64,000 nt of DNA from Chitinimonas sp. BJYL2. GTDB taxonomy: Bacteria > Pseudomonadota > Gammaproteobacteria > Burkholderiales > Chitinimonadaceae. The stretch covers positions 1 through 64,000 of the forward strand of contig NZ_JANZKW010000005.1 of the NCBI RefSeq assembly GCF_027257935.1. The letters run 5' to 3'. Position numbers and translations under genes: made by a program. The notes under the pieces were generated by a model. The model was not told where the DNA came from, did not search any database, and was given only the letters and a program-made list of their open reading frames with translations. Shown piece by piece: positions 43,385 to 53,703 of the stretch; position 1 is the stretch's first letter; every line of letters starts with the position of its first letter.

Positions 43385-46300
43385 TTACAGCAGCACGCGC
43401 TCGATGCCGCCGTTACGCGCGGTTTCCACGTATTCAGGCATCCAGTTTTCGCCGAGTACATGCTTGGCAATTTCGACCACGATGTAATCGGCCGTAGTGC
43501 CCGAATCGTCGTTGTAGCGGGTCAAGCCCTGCAGGCAGCTTGGGCAGGAGGTCAGGATCTTGACCTGATCCTGTGTGCCGGCGCGCGCTGCGTCGGCCCC
43601 CTTGCGCATTTCTTCTTCCTTGCGGAAGCGCACCTGCGTGGACACATCGGGTCGCGTCGCGGCCAGCGTGCCGCTTTCGCCGCAGCAGCGCTCGTTCAGA
43701 TCGACCTGCTGACCCATGATCTCGTTGGCCAGCTTGATCGGGCTCATGGTCTTGATCGGGGTGTGGCAGGGGTCGTGGTACATATAGCGCGTACCTTCCA
43801 CGCCTTGCAGCCTTACACCCTTTTCGAGCAGGTATTCGTGGATGTCGATCAGGCGGCAGCCGGGGAAGATCTGTTCAAACTGGTAGCGCGTGAGCTGGTC
43901 GTAACAGGTGCCGCAGCTGACCACCACGGTCTTGATGTCGAGGTAGTTCAGCGTATTGGCCAAGCGGTGGAACAGCACGCGGTTCTCGGTGGTGATCTGC
44001 TCGCCCTTGTCGGCATAACCGCTCGACGTCTGCGGGTAGCCGCAGCACAGATAACCGGGCGGCAGCACCGTGGTGGCGCCCACATGCCAAAGCATGGCCT
44101 GGGTAGCGAGGCCGACCTGCGAGAACAGGCGCTCAGAGCCGCAGCCCGGGAAATAGAACACGGCTTCCGAATCTTCGGCCGCGACCTTGGGGTTGCGGAT
44201 CACCGGGATCACCTCGGCGTCTTCCACATCCAAGAGCGCGCGCGCCGTTTTCTTGGGCAGATTGCCGGGCATCTTCTTGTTGATGAAGTGGATGACCTGG
44301 GTCTTCACCGTCGGCTTGCCCACGGTGGCCGGCGGCGCGGCAGTCTGTGCCTTGGCGGCGACCTTGAGTACCTCGTGACCCAGGCGTTGCAGCTTGTAGC
44401 CGATGCCCATCATGCCGGCGCGCAGCGTCTTGATCGTGGCCGGGTCTTTCACCGTGAGGAAGGCCATGGCGGCGGCGGTGCCGGGGTTGAACTTCTTGTG
44501 GCCGGTCTTGCGCAGGAAGTTGCGCATGGCCACGGTGACATCGCCGAAGTCGATCTTCACCGGGCAGGGGTTCACGCACTTGTGGCAGACCGTGCAATGG
44601 TCGGCCACATCGCCCAGTTCCTCGAAGTGCTTGAAGCTCACGCCTCGGCGTGTCTGCTCTTCGTACAGGAAGGCTTCGGTCAGCAGGCCCACGCCGAGAA
44701 TCTTGTTGCGCGGGCTGTAGAGCAGGTTCGCGCGTGGCACGTGAGTGGCGCACACCGGCTTGCACTTGCCGCAGCGCAGGCAGTCTTTGACCATGTCCGA
44801 AATCTGGCCCAGATCGCTCTGTTCCAGAATCAGCGACTCGGCACCCAAGAGACCGAACGAGGGCGTATACGCATTGCGCAGATCGGCACCGGGCAGCAGC
44901 TTGCCCTTGTTGAAACGGCCGTTCGGGTCGATGCGCTGCTTGTATTCGACGAAGGGGCGAATCTCCTCGTCGTGCAGGAATTCGAGCTTGGTGATACCGA
45001 TGCCGTGCTCGCCCGAGATCACGCCATTGAGCGAACGCGCCAGCGCCATGATGCGCGCCACGGCTTTGTGCGCCGTTTGCAGCATGGCGTAATCGTCGGA
45101 GTTCACCGGGATATTGGTGTGCACATTGCCGTCGCCGGCGTGCATGTGCAGCGCCACCCAGGTGCGCCCCTTGAGTACCTGCTTGTGGATCGCCTTGACC
45201 GCATCGCGCACCGGCGTGTCGGCATCGCCCGAGAACAGGTTGTTCAGTTCGCCCAGCAGTTCGCGCTTGAAGCTGATCCGCAGGGCAAAGTCGCGCAGGG
45301 CATGGAACACCGATTGCGGCGGCTCGATATCGCTGGCGGGTTCCAGCGGGGCCGTGGGCCAAGTGCTGGTGTAGCTCTCAAAGGCGTCGTCGAGATGCTG
45401 GAGTATCCAGTCCCAGCGCTGGCGCACAGCGCGTACGCGTTCGAGCGCAGCTTCGCGGCGGTCGCCGATCAGTTCGTCATGGCTCACCGTTTCGTCGGCA
45501 TCGACTTCCAGTTTGCCTTCGCTGAAGAAGGTATCGAGCTTGTCGAGCAGTTGCAGCTTGTTGGCAATGCTCAGTTCGATATTGATGCGCTCGATGCCAT
45601 CGGAGTAATCACCAAGGCGCGGCAACGGAATGACCACGTCTTCGTTGATCTTGAACGCATTGGTGTGGCGTGCGATGGCTGCCGTGCGGGCACGATCGAG
45701 CCAGAATTTCTTGCGTGCTTCAGCCGTCACCGCAATGAAGCCTTCACCGTGACGCGCATTGGCCAGGCGCACGACCTGGCTGGCGGCCTCGCCCACAGCG
45801 TTTTCGTCGTCGGACACGATGTCGGCGATCAGCACCATCTTGGGCCGGCCCTTGGACTTGGCCTTGGTGGCGTAACCGACGGCGCGCACATAGCGCCAGT
45901 CCAGATGCTCGAGACCGGCCAGCAGCACGCCGGGCTTGGCATCGAGGTAGTCCTTGATTTCAACGATGGCCGGCGTGGCTTGGGCCACGGTGCCGAAGAA
46001 TTCGAGACACACGGTCCGCACATGCGCGGGCATGCGGTGCAGCACGAAGCGGGCCGAGGTGATCAGGCCGTCCGTACCTTCCTTCTGCACGCCGGGCAGG
46101 CCCGCAAGGAACTTGTCGGTCACGTCCTTGCCCAGACCCACCTTGCGGAAGGCCGGGCCGGGGATGTTCAGCGTGTCGTCCGAGATCAGCGTCTTGCCAT
46201 CGGGCTGCAGCTTGCGGATGCGGAAGCTGGCCATGTCGATATCGTGGATCTTGCCGCGGTTGTGGTTCAGGCGTTCGATGAACAGCCAGTTGCCGTCCGG

Positions 46301-47215
46301 GTCCACCATCTTCCACGAGGCCAGGTTGTCGAGCGCGGTACCCCACAGCACGGCCTTCTTGCCGCCGGCGTTCATGGCCACGTTGCCGCCGATGCAGCTG
46401 GCCTCGGCCGAAGTCGGGTCCACCGCGAACACCAGCCCCTCGGCTTCGGCGGCTTCCATCACGCGCTTGGTAACGACACCAGCGCCGCACTGGATGGTGG
46501 CCACCTTGCCTTCCACGCCGGGCAGCGTGATGTATTCGACACCGTTGTGGCGATCCAGCTTTTCGGTGTTGATCACGGCCGACATCGGCGTCAGCGGTAC
46601 CGCGCCACCGGTGTAGCCGGTACCACCACCGCGCGGGATCATGGTCAGACCGAGGTCGATACAGGCCTTCACGAGGCCGGCCATCTCCTCCTCGGAATCG
46701 GGATTCAGCACCACGAACGGGTATTCGACGCGCCAGTCGGTCGCGTCAGTCACATGCGAGACGCGGGCGAGGCCATCGAAGCAGATATTGTCCTTGCGGG
46801 TCAGCCCGCTCATGCGCTTGAGCACTTTCTTGCGCAGCGCGGCCGTTTCGGGGAAGAAGCGCTCGAAGGCATCAACGGCCTTGCGGGCTTGATCCAGAAG
46901 GCTGGCAACCTGATCGTTATCGCCACGGCGCTTCTCGACTTCGCCCAAGCGGTGGCGCATGGCGCCGACCAGCGCAGCCAGACGGTCCGGGTTGTCGAGC
47001 AGGTCGTCCTGCAGATAGGGATTGCGCTGCACCACCCAGATATCGCCCAGCACCTCGAACAGCATGCGCGCGGAACGGCCGGTACGGCGTTCGCCACGCA
47101 GGGTGTCGAGCACCTGCCAACTGGCCTCGCCGAGCAGGCGGATCACGATCTCGCGGTCGGAAAACGAGGTGTAGTTGTAGGGAATTTCGCGCAGGCGGGG
47201 GGCTTGATCAGCCAT
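43385..47215 (-). CDS. DUF3683-type FAD / 4Fe-4S oxidoreductase (1276 aa)
   Basis: Very large fused dehydrogenase. Order: DUF3683 region (1-150), FAD_binding_4 (about 165-345, [40 protein letters not shown]), FAD-oxidase C-terminal domain (to about 790, [29 protein letters not shown]), two 4Fe-4S motifs ([12 protein letters not shown] near 810; [12 protein letters not shown] near 870) and two CCG domains (GCGSERLF...CCGYP near 1058; HDPCHTP...CCGESG near 1175). The design is that of D-lactate/glycolate dehydrogenases (GlcD-GlcF or YdiJ fusions) that pass electrons to quinone. D-lactate is a reasonable substrate guess, not proven. Confidence 0.88.
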   Translation of the reverse strand: MADQAPRLREIPYNYTSFSDREIVIRLLGEASWQVLDTLRGERRTGRSARMLFEVLGDIWVVQRNPYLQDDLLDNPDRLAALVGAMRHRLGEVEKRRGDNDQVASLLDQARKAVDAFERFFPETAALRKKVLKRMSGLTRKDNICFDGLARVSHVTDATDWRVEYPFVVLNPDSEEEMAGLVKACIDLGLTMIPRGGGTGYTGGAVPLTPMSAVINTEKLDRHNGVEYITLPGVEGKVATIQCGAGVVTKRVMEAAEAEGLVFAVDPTSAEASCIGGNVAMNAGGKKAVLWGTALDNLASWKMVDPDGNWLFIERLNHNRGKIHDIDMASFRIRKLQPDGKTLISDDTLNIPGPAFRKVGLGKDVTDKFLAGLPGVQKEGTDGLITSARFVLHRMPAHVRTVCLEFFGTVAQATPAIVEIKDYLDAKPGVLLAGLEHLDWRYVRAVGYATKAKSKGRPKMVLIADIVSDDENAVGEAASQVVRLANARHGEGFIAVTAEARKKFWLDRARTAAIARHTNAFKINEDVVIPLPRLGDYSDGIERINIELSIANKLQLLDKLDTFFSEGKLEVDADETVSHDELIGDRREAALERVRAVRQRWDWILQHLDDAFESYTSTWPTAPLEPASDIEPPQSVFHALRDFALRISFKRELLGELNNLFSGDADTPVRDAVKAIHKQVLKGRTWVALHMHAGDGNVHTNIPVNSDDYAMLQTAHKAVARIMALARSLNGVISGEHGIGITKLEFLHDEEIRPFVEYKQRIDPNGRFNKGKLLPGADLRNAYTPSFGLLGAESLILEQSDLGQISDMVKDCLRCGKCKPVCATHVPRANLLYSPRNKILGVGLLTEAFLYEEQTRRGVSFKHFEELGDVADHCTVCHKCVNPCPVKIDFGDVTVAMRNFLRKTGHKKFNPGTAAAMAFLTVKDPATIKTLRAGMMGIGYKLQRLGHEVLKVAAKAQTAAPPATVGKPTVKTQVIHFINKKMPGNLPKKTARALLDVEDAEVIPVIRNPKVAAEDSEAVFYFPGCGSERLFSQVGLATQAMLWHVGATTVLPPGYLCCGYPQTSSGYADKGEQITTENRVLFHRLANTLNYLDIKTVVVSCGTCYDQLTRYQFEQIFPGCRLIDIHEYLLEKGVRLQGVEGTRYMYHDPCHTPIKTMSPIKLANEIMGQQVDLNERCCGESGTLAATRPDVSTQVRFRKEEEMRKGADAARAGTQDQVKILTSCPSCLQGLTRYNDDSGTTADYIVVEIAKHVLGENWMPEYVETARNGGIERVLL

Positions 47216-47472
47216 GGGGAAGCACCAGTGTCGGCGATGGATCGGGACTCGCGATTCTAGCCGAATTGCTGCGCTGCATCGAACCCGTTCGCGACGTGTA
47301 GTTGCACGACAGTGACAGAAAAAGCCTAAATGAAACAGACTTTTAGCGGATTTTGATTGACGTTCGCGTCAGTCAAGGCAGGCCATCGGACGGCATCCCG
47401 GCCCGTAGCCGCCGGGTCGCACGCGGACTATCGCGGTGAATGACAAGGGTGGGGCAGGCTGCCCCGCCGGAC
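47216..47472. other. Intergenic region between the DUF3683 gene and ilvA
   Basis: No gene seen. A hairpin GGTGGGGCA-GGC-TGCCCCGCC at 47448-47468, just beyond the ilvA stop, may end ilvA transcription but has no T-run. A short dyad CGTG-N6-CACG at 47295-47308 lies upstream of the DUF3683 gene. Confidence 0.4.
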
Positions 47473-48987
47473 TCATCCAAGGAACAAGCGATACGCAGGG
47501 TTATCCCGCTCATCGGTATAGTCATAGCCCAGCTCGGCCAGAAAGCGCTGGAACGCCGCTTCATCGCTGGGCGGCACCTGCATGCCCACCAGGACGCGGC
47601 CAAAATCGGCCCCGTGATTACGGTAGTGGAACAGGCTGATATTCCAGCCACGCCCCATCTGGGTCAGGAAGTTCAGCAGCGCACCGGGGCGCTCAGGGAA
47701 CTCGAAGCGATAGACCAGTTCATGCTCGACCTGCGGCGCACGGCCACCCACCAGATGGCGGATATGCAGCTTGGCCATCTCGTTGTCAGTCAGATCCACC
47801 GCCTTAAGGCCACGCTCGTTGAGCAACGCAACCAGATCCGCGGCTTCCTTGCGGGTGCTGATCTTCACGCCGACAAAGATATGCGCCTCGGCCGGGTCAG
47901 CGGCGCGGTAGTTGAACTCGGTGACTGCGCGGCTGCCCAGCAGCTCGCAGAACGAACGGAAGCTGCCCGGTTGCTCGGGAATGGTCACCGCCAGGATCGC
48001 TTCACGCGCCTCGCCGATTTCGGCCCGCTCAGCCACATGGCGCAGGCGGTCAAAGTTCATATTGGCGCCAGAGGCAATGGCGATCAGCGTTTTGTCCTGC
48101 ACGCCTTCGCGTTCGGCCCAGGCCTTGAGGCCGGCCAGCGAGAGCGCGCCGCTGGGTTCCAGAATCGAGCGCGTGTCCTCGAACACATCCTTGATCGCCG
48201 CGCACATGGCGTCGGTATCCACGGTAATGATCTCGTCGAGCACTTCGCGGCACAGGCGGAAGGTTTCCTCACCCACCTGTTTCACGGCCACGCCGTCGGC
48301 AAACAGGCCAACGTGCTCCAGCACCACGCGGTGACCAGCCTCGATGGAACGCCGCATCGCGTCACTATCCACCGGCTCCACGCCAATGATCTTGATCTCG
48401 GGCCGCAGTCGCTTCACGTATGCACCCAGCCCCGCAGCAAGGCCGCCACCACCCACGGGTACAAAGATGGCCTCGATGGCATCGGGGTGCTGACGCAGGA
48501 TTTCCATGCCCACCGTGCCCTGGCCGGCAATCACATCCGGGTCGTCGAAGGGGGCGACATAGGTCATGCCCGTCTCCTCGACCAGTTTGACCGCATGGGC
48601 ATAGGCATCGCTGTAGGAATCGCCATGCAGCACCACCTCGGCACCGCGGCGCTTGACGCCATTGATCTTGATCGACGGTGTGGTGGCCGGCATCACGATG
48701 ACGGCGCGGCAGCCGAGCCGTTGCGCAGACATCGCCACCCCTTGGGCATGGTTGCCGGCTGAAGCCGTGATCACGCCGCGGTCACGCGCCGCCTGCGGTA
48801 GCTTGGCCAGCTTGTTGTAGGCACCGCGCAGCTTGTAGGTGAACACGGGCTGCATGTCCTCGCGCTTGAGCAGGACACGGTTGCCGATGCGGCTAGCCAG
48901 GTTCGGCATGGCGTCCAGCCCGGTTTCCACGGCGACGTCGTAAACCCGGGCGGTGAGGATGCGTTCAAGGTAATCAGGTGGGGACAT
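47473..48987 (-). CDS. ilvA: Biosynthetic threonine ammonia-lyase IlvA (504 aa)
   Basis: PLP enzyme converting threonine to 2-oxobutyrate, the committed step of isoleucine synthesis. The PLP lysine is in FTYKLRGAYNKL, with GNHAQGVA, VGGGGLAAGLGAYVKRLRPEIKIIGVEP and LEPSGALSLAGLKAW. The C-terminal third holds two ACT-like regulatory domains (AILAVTIPEQPGSFRSFCELL and ELVYRFEFPERPGALLNFLTQMG), so allosteric control by isoleucine is expected and it is not the short catabolic enzyme. No evident Shine-Dalgarno precedes the ATG. Confidence 0.95.
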   Translation of the reverse strand: MSPPDYLERILTARVYDVAVETGLDAMPNLASRIGNRVLLKREDMQPVFTYKLRGAYNKLAKLPQAARDRGVITASAGNHAQGVAMSAQRLGCRAVIVMPATTPSIKINGVKRRGAEVVLHGDSYSDAYAHAVKLVEETGMTYVAPFDDPDVIAGQGTVGMEILRQHPDAIEAIFVPVGGGGLAAGLGAYVKRLRPEIKIIGVEPVDSDAMRRSIEAGHRVVLEHVGLFADGVAVKQVGEETFRLCREVLDEIITVDTDAMCAAIKDVFEDTRSILEPSGALSLAGLKAWAEREGVQDKTLIAIASGANMNFDRLRHVAERAEIGEAREAILAVTIPEQPGSFRSFCELLGSRAVTEFNYRAADPAEAHIFVGVKISTRKEAADLVALLNERGLKAVDLTDNEMAKLHIRHLVGGRAPQVEHELVYRFEFPERPGALLNFLTQMGRGWNISLFHYRNHGADFGRVLVGMQVPPSDEAAFQRFLAELGYDYTDERDNPAYRLFLG

Positions 48988-49133
48988 GGCAATGTAACGA
49001 AACTACAAATCGGCCCTCAAACTAGCAGGAATCCGCCACGGCGACGAGATGCCGCGCGCGTCAATCAGCCGCTTGAGCTCCTCGTCTTGCAGGGGTTTGT
49101 GCACGATGGCGGCGGCTTTTATACACTCTGCCC

Positions 49134-50714
49134 ATGTCTCCTCCCCTGCCACTGATTTCCAACGATCTATGGCGCTCGGCCAAGGTCTTCAACCTGTTCC
49201 GAGCGCTCATGGCGATGGCGCTGCTCACCGCCAGCTGGTGGCTGCATGCCAAGCTATTCCCGGACGCCGATGATCGCACCGCGCTGCACTGGATGGCCGG
49301 TGCCTACCTGTTGCTGGTCGTGGTGTTCGGTGCCTGCCTGCGCCAGCGCTGGCCGCGGTTTCCGGTGCTGCTGGGTATTCAGGTTGCCGCCGACATCGCC
49401 TTCATCGTGGGCGTGATGCATATCGCAGGCGGGCTCAAATCCGGTATCGGGCTGATGTTGCTGCCCTATCTGGCAGGCGCAGGCCTTGTCAGCCGAGGGC
49501 GCACCACCCTGTTCCATGCCGCCCTCGCCAGCATCGCCTTGCTGCTGCAGCAGTTGTTGCAGTACGTGCAATCGGACTCCACCAATGATCTGTTCCAGGC
49601 GGCGCTGCTGTGTATTGCCTGCTTTGCCACGGCCTGGCTGGCTTTCCGGCTGGCACGGTACGCCACCGAATCGGAAAAGCTGGCGGAACGGCGCGGCAGC
49701 GAGCTGGCCAATATGGCGCAGATCAACCGGCTGATCCTGCAGGATGTATCGGATGGCGTGCTGGTACTCGATGAAACCGACGTGATCCGGCAGTTCAACC
49801 AGCAGGCTGAACGGCTGCTGGGTTCGGGCATGATCGCCGGCAAAACGTCCATCGCCTCGGTCAGCCCGCCGCTGGCACGGGCACTGGCCGCCTGGCATGC
49901 CGGCGCAGCCGAGCTGCCGGAGGGTCTGGACCTGTACCCCGAGCTGGTCCGCCCCCGATTCATGCCGGTGCGGGTTGGCACCTCGGCAACCGGCACGGTG
50001 ATCTTTCTGGAAGACATTGATCGCCTGCGGCGCGAGGCCCAGCAGCTCAAACTGGCCGCACTAGGCCGGCTCACTGCCAATATCGCCCATGAAATCCGCA
50101 ACCCGCTGTCGGCCATTGGCCATGCTGCACAACTACTGGCAGAAGACGCGAGCGACCCCACCACCTTGCGGCTCACCCGCATCATGGTCGAGAACAGCCG
50201 TCGACTCGACAAACTGGTGCGCGCAGTGCTGGATCTGAATCGTCGCGATCGTGCCGAACCCGTGGATCTCCGTCTGCATGAGTGGATACATCATTTCGTG
50301 CAGGAGTTCCGGGAGGTCGAGGGGATTGCCGCCAGCATCCGCGTGGAGTGCCCCCAGGGGGCAGTGGCACGCTTCGATGAGGGGCAATTGCATCAGGTAC
50401 TCTGGAACCTCTGTCGCAACGGCTGGCGTTATGGTCAGCATGCTGACGACTCGCTCCAGCTCAGGGTGGTGCGGCAGGGTGACGCCTGGGCGCTGGACGT
50501 GCGTGATGACGGCCCGGGTATTGCCCATGCCGATCAGATCAAGCTGTTCGAACCCTTTTTCACCACCGACGCGAAAGGCACCGGATTAGGCTTGTATATC
50601 GCCCGCGAGATTTGCGCCGGCAACGAGGCCATGCTGGAATACGTGCCCACGCCGGGCGGGGCGGCCCAGCAAGGCGCTTGTTTCCGCCTCACCTTTCCGG
50701 CACGCCCCGCATGA
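49134..50714 (+). CDS. pilS: PilS-type sensor histidine kinase (526 aa)
   Basis: Membrane sensor kinase. Six hydrophobic segments fill residues about 20-180 (LFRALMAMALLTASWWLHA, MAGAYLLLVVVFGACL, etc.), then a PAS-like domain (VSDGVLVLDETDVIRQFNQQAERLLG), the phospho-accepting His near residue 319 (IAHEIRNPLSAIGHAAQLL) and an ATPase domain (NLCRNGWRYGQH, DDGPGI, GTGLGLYIAREI). With pilR directly behind, the pair matches PilS-PilR, which controls type IV pilin transcription. No pilus genes are in the window. Divergent from ilvA. Confidence 0.87.
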   Translation: MSPPLPLISNDLWRSAKVFNLFRALMAMALLTASWWLHAKLFPDADDRTALHWMAGAYLLLVVVFGACLRQRWPRFPVLLGIQVAADIAFIVGVMHIAGGLKSGIGLMLLPYLAGAGLVSRGRTTLFHAALASIALLLQQLLQYVQSDSTNDLFQAALLCIACFATAWLAFRLARYATESEKLAERRGSELANMAQINRLILQDVSDGVLVLDETDVIRQFNQQAERLLGSGMIAGKTSIASVSPPLARALAAWHAGAAELPEGLDLYPELVRPRFMPVRVGTSATGTVIFLEDIDRLRREAQQLKLAALGRLTANIAHEIRNPLSAIGHAAQLLAEDASDPTTLRLTRIMVENSRRLDKLVRAVLDLNRRDRAEPVDLRLHEWIHHFVQEFREVEGIAASIRVECPQGAVARFDEGQLHQVLWNLCRNGWRYGQHADDSLQLRVVRQGDAWALDVRDDGPGIAHADQIKLFEPFFTTDAKGTGLGLYIAREICAGNEAMLEYVPTPGGAAQQGACFRLTFPARPA

Positions 50715-50766
50715 GCCCCTACCCAGCCACCCGGACACGGCCATTGCCCACCGCAGGTAAGTATCC

Positions 50767-52125
50767 ATGAGCAAGAAGAACGGCAAGCCCCCCCGCATAC
50801 TCGTGGTTGATGATGAACCTGATCTGCGCGAGCTGGTCGAGCTGACCCTGTTGAAGATGGGTCTGGAAGTCGACACCGCCAGCGGGGTCGATGACGCACG
50901 CCAGCGTCTGGATGCAGGCGGCATCGATCTGTGTCTGACCGATATGCGCATGCAGGATGGCAGCGGGCTGGACGTGGTGCGTCATATCGACACCCAGGGC
51001 TACGATATCCCGGTCGCCGTCATCACCGCCTACGGCAGCCTCGACAATGCCGTGGAAGCGCTCAAGGCCGGCGCCTTTGATTACTTGGCCAAGCCGGTAT
51101 CGCTGGAGCAACTACGCACGTTGGTACGCTCGGCGCTGTCGCTCGACAAACCTCGCGCCAGCAAGGCCGGCAGCGAGGAAGAACGCGCGTTTATCGGCAC
51201 CTCACCCGCCATCTTGCAGGCACTGCAACTGATTGAACGACTGGCACGTAGCCAGGCCCCGGTCTACATCACTGGCGAATCCGGTAGCGGCAAGGAACGG
51301 GCCGCGCGGCTGATCCATGCGCAATCGAGCCGCAGCGCCCTCCCCTTTGTGCCGGTGAACTGCGGTGCCATCCCCGAGAACCTGATGGAGAGCGAGTTCT
51401 TCGGCTACAAGAAGGGTGCATTCACGGGTGCCGACAGCGAGCGCGACGGTTTTTTCCAGGCAGCCGAGGGCGGCACGCTGTTCCTCGACGAAGTAGCCGA
51501 TCTGCCCCTGGCCATGCAGGTGAAGCTGTTGCGCGTGATCCAGGAAAAGCGGGTGCGCAAGCTGGGCGATGCTCGCGAGATCCCCGTGGATGTACGCATC
51601 ATCTGCGCCACTCACCAGAATCTGGCTAAGTGTGTCGAGGAAGGCCGCTTCCGCCAGGATTTGTACTACCGGCTCAATGTGATCGAACTGAAAATGCCCG
51701 CACTGCGGGAAATGCGCGAGGATATCGGGGCGATTACCGAGGGTGTGCTGGCCCGCCTGGCTGCCCAGAATGGCATGCCCTTGCCCAAGCTAGGTGCCGA
51801 TGCCCGCGAAGCGCTGGGTAACTATGATTTTCCCGGTAATGTGCGCGAACTCGAAAACGTGCTGGAACGCGCGCTGGCACTGTGCGATGGCCGGCTGATC
51901 CGGCTGGATGACCTGCAGCTGAGCCGAACGGATCGCGACGAGCCGGTTCCCTCCGCCGCGATTGGCGACAAGTATCCGCTGCAGGACTATCTCGACCGGC
52001 TCGAACGCGAAGCCATACTCGAAGCGCTGGGTAAAACCCGCTTCAACCGTACCCAGGCCGCCAAGATACTGGGCGTGACCTTCCGCTCGCTGCGCTACCG
52101 GATGGAGCGGCTGGATATCAACTGA
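50767..52125 (+). CDS. pilR: PilR-type sigma-54-dependent response regulator (452 aa)
   Basis: NtrC-family activator. Receiver domain with phospho-accepting Asp59 (DLCLTDMRM), AAA+ domain with Walker A GESGSGKE near 169, the sigma-54 contact loop GAFTGA near 217, Walker B TLFLDEVADLP, and a C-terminal helix-turn-helix (RFNRTQAAKILGVTFRSLRYRMERL). It should activate RpoN-dependent promoters such as pilA when phosphorylated by the preceding kinase. It converges on yegD with a 10-base gap and no terminator. Confidence 0.9.
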   Translation: MSKKNGKPPRILVVDDEPDLRELVELTLLKMGLEVDTASGVDDARQRLDAGGIDLCLTDMRMQDGSGLDVVRHIDTQGYDIPVAVITAYGSLDNAVEALKAGAFDYLAKPVSLEQLRTLVRSALSLDKPRASKAGSEEERAFIGTSPAILQALQLIERLARSQAPVYITGESGSGKERAARLIHAQSSRSALPFVPVNCGAIPENLMESEFFGYKKGAFTGADSERDGFFQAAEGGTLFLDEVADLPLAMQVKLLRVIQEKRVRKLGDAREIPVDVRIICATHQNLAKCVEEGRFRQDLYYRLNVIELKMPALREMREDIGAITEGVLARLAAQNGMPLPKLGADAREALGNYDFPGNVRELENVLERALALCDGRLIRLDDLQLSRTDRDEPVPSAAIGDKYPLQDYLDRLEREAILEALGKTRFNRTQAAKILGVTFRSLRYRMERLDIN

Positions 52126-52135
52126 CGGCCGATCC

Positions 52136-53398
52136 TCAGCCGTAGCGCCGCAGCGCCTCCACGGCCAGACCCGCGCCGATGCTGCCGAACAGATCGCCCT
52201 CCACCGGGCGGGCATTCGGCAGCAGCGCAGCAATACGCCGGCGCAAAGACGGTATGCCGCTGGAGCCGCCCGTAAAGAAGATGGTGTCGATCTGCTCGCG
52301 GCCCACCCCCGCATCCGTGATCAGGGCAGATACCGTCGCTTCCACATCGCTGACGAGCTTGTCGGTTGCCTCATCGAAGGTGGCCGACTCAATGGTCTGG
52401 GCAAAGCCTGCCTCCAGACGATCCAGTGTCAGCAGGGTCTGCGGGGCACTGGACAGGGCAATCTTGGCTTCTTCAACCTGCAGGGCCAGCCAGTGGCCAT
52501 CACGTCGCTCGATCAGCCGCAGCAGGCGATCCAGTGCATCTTGTGCCTGTGCGTCGCGGTAGACCTCCTGCAACTCCATCCAGATCTTGCGTGTGTAGTT
52601 GAAGTTGATGGTGTGCCAGGTCGCCAGATTGAAATAGTAGCTCGACGGCACCTCGGCATTGTTCTTGAGCCGGGTGCGATAACCCAGCAGGGGCATCACG
52701 CCGGCCAAGCTAAGGTATTTGTCGAAGTCGGTACCGCCGATATGCACCCCGCCGTTGGCCAGCAGATCTTCACGGCGCTCGCTGGTTCTGGCGCGTTCGG
52801 GCGAGAGGCGCACCAGCGAAAAGTCCGAGGTACCGCCGCCAATATCGGCAATCAGCACCAGCTCTTCCCGATCCAGCCCCTGTTCGTAATGGAAGGCCGC
52901 CGCAATCGGCTCGAACTGGAAACTGACTTCCTTGAAGCCCACCGCCCGCGCTGTATCCGCCAGCGTGGCCTCTGCCCGCGCATCGGCCTCGGGGTCATCA
53001 TCCACAAAGTGGACCGGACGCCCGAACACGGCCGTATCGAAGCGCCGACCCGCATCGCGCTCGGCGCGGTGCTTGAGTTCGCCGATGAAGCGCTGCAAGA
53101 GCTCGCGGAACGACAAGGCACGACCCGCCACCTCGGTCTGGCCGTCGATCAGACTCGACCCCAGCAGGCTCTTGAGCGAGCGCATAAGCCGGCCCTCGTA
53201 GCCATCCAGATATTCGGCCAGTGCCTGGCGGCCAAAACAGGTGTGATCCTCTTCGGCATTGAAGAACACGACCGAAGGCAAGGTGACCTTGCCGTCCTCC
53301 AGCCGCAGCAGAGTGTCGCCGCCGGGGCGCAACCAGCCCGTGGTGGAATTGGAGGTGCCGAAATCAATGCCGCAGGCGCGGGCAGGCGTAAGGGACAT
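52136..53398 (-). CDS. yegD: Hsp70-family protein YegD-like (420 aa)
   Basis: Actin-fold ATPase related to the DnaK nucleotide-binding domain but without a substrate-binding domain. Phosphate loops: CGIDFGTSNSTTGWL at the N-terminus and LVLIADIGGGTSDFSLVRL in the middle; adenosine motif IFFTGGSSGIPSLRRRI near the C-terminus. Length is that of E. coli YegD. The start at 53398 places the phosphate-1 loop near the N-terminus; an upstream frame adds 22 residues lacking conservation. Function unknown beyond chaperone-like. Confidence 0.88.
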   Translation of the reverse strand: MSLTPARACGIDFGTSNSTTGWLRPGGDTLLRLEDGKVTLPSVVFFNAEEDHTCFGRQALAEYLDGYEGRLMRSLKSLLGSSLIDGQTEVAGRALSFRELLQRFIGELKHRAERDAGRRFDTAVFGRPVHFVDDDPEADARAEATLADTARAVGFKEVSFQFEPIAAAFHYEQGLDREELVLIADIGGGTSDFSLVRLSPERARTSERREDLLANGGVHIGGTDFDKYLSLAGVMPLLGYRTRLKNNAEVPSSYYFNLATWHTINFNYTRKIWMELQEVYRDAQAQDALDRLLRLIERRDGHWLALQVEEAKIALSSAPQTLLTLDRLEAGFAQTIESATFDEATDKLVSDVEATVSALITDAGVGREQIDTIFFTGGSSGIPSLRRRIAALLPNARPVEGDLFGSIGAGLAVEALRRYG

Positions 53399-53605
53399 GG
53401 TATGGGTCAACAGCAGCGGGGCGCGGATGGTAAGCACCTGTCCGGCGATTGTCCAGTTTTTCATTCCGGATCAGCGGCTTAGCGGCACCACCCATCTATC
53501 GCCCAAGCCCCGCCAGCTGCCGCTGCGGCGGCTGCCCATGCGCAGGACGCTTAAGCGGATGCGTTGCAGGGGCGTCGTGTACCGCGGCTTTCGACGACTG
53601 CGCCA

Positions 53606-53634
53606 TTCCATCGTGGCAGGGCTTTGACTATGCT
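53606..53634 (+). promoter_or_regulatory. Candidate promoter of the GH13 lipoprotein gene
   Basis: TTCCAT and TATGCT separated by 17 bases. The -10 is good, the -35 weak. Confidence 0.35.
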
Positions 53635-53653
53635 GGCGCGGCTGATCACCGAC

Positions 53654-53675
53654 GAGCCGGGCAAGGACCCGGCTC
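53654..53675 (+). other. Leader hairpin before the GH13 lipoprotein gene
   Basis: Perfect 8-bp stem GAGCCGGG / CCCGGCTC with a 6-base loop, ending 28 bases before the start codon. No T-run follows, so it is an mRNA-leader structure rather than a terminator. Confidence 0.5.
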
Positions 53676-53703
53676 GCAACCCACCGCCCAACGGAGTGAA
53701 CCG

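Larger units (their letters stand above)
53399..53703. other. Divergent intergenic region yegD / GH13 lipoprotein
   Basis: About 305 bases without a credible gene. Open frames pass through it but have no ribosome-binding site or recognisable sequence. It holds the promoter candidate at 53606-53634 and a hairpin at 53654-53675. Confidence 0.55.

Noticed and set aside
43460-47260. A 1266-codon open frame opposite the DUF3683 oxidoreductase gene
   Set aside because: It is a GC-rich antisense shadow: the predicted chain is His/Gln/Arg/Val-rich without any domain, and the opposite strand encodes an intact enzyme with all cofactor motifs.
53449-53703. An 85-codon upstream extension of the GH13 lipoprotein
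   Set aside because: It would place the signal peptide and lipobox in the middle of the protein; the inner start at 53704 gives a normal lipoprotein.
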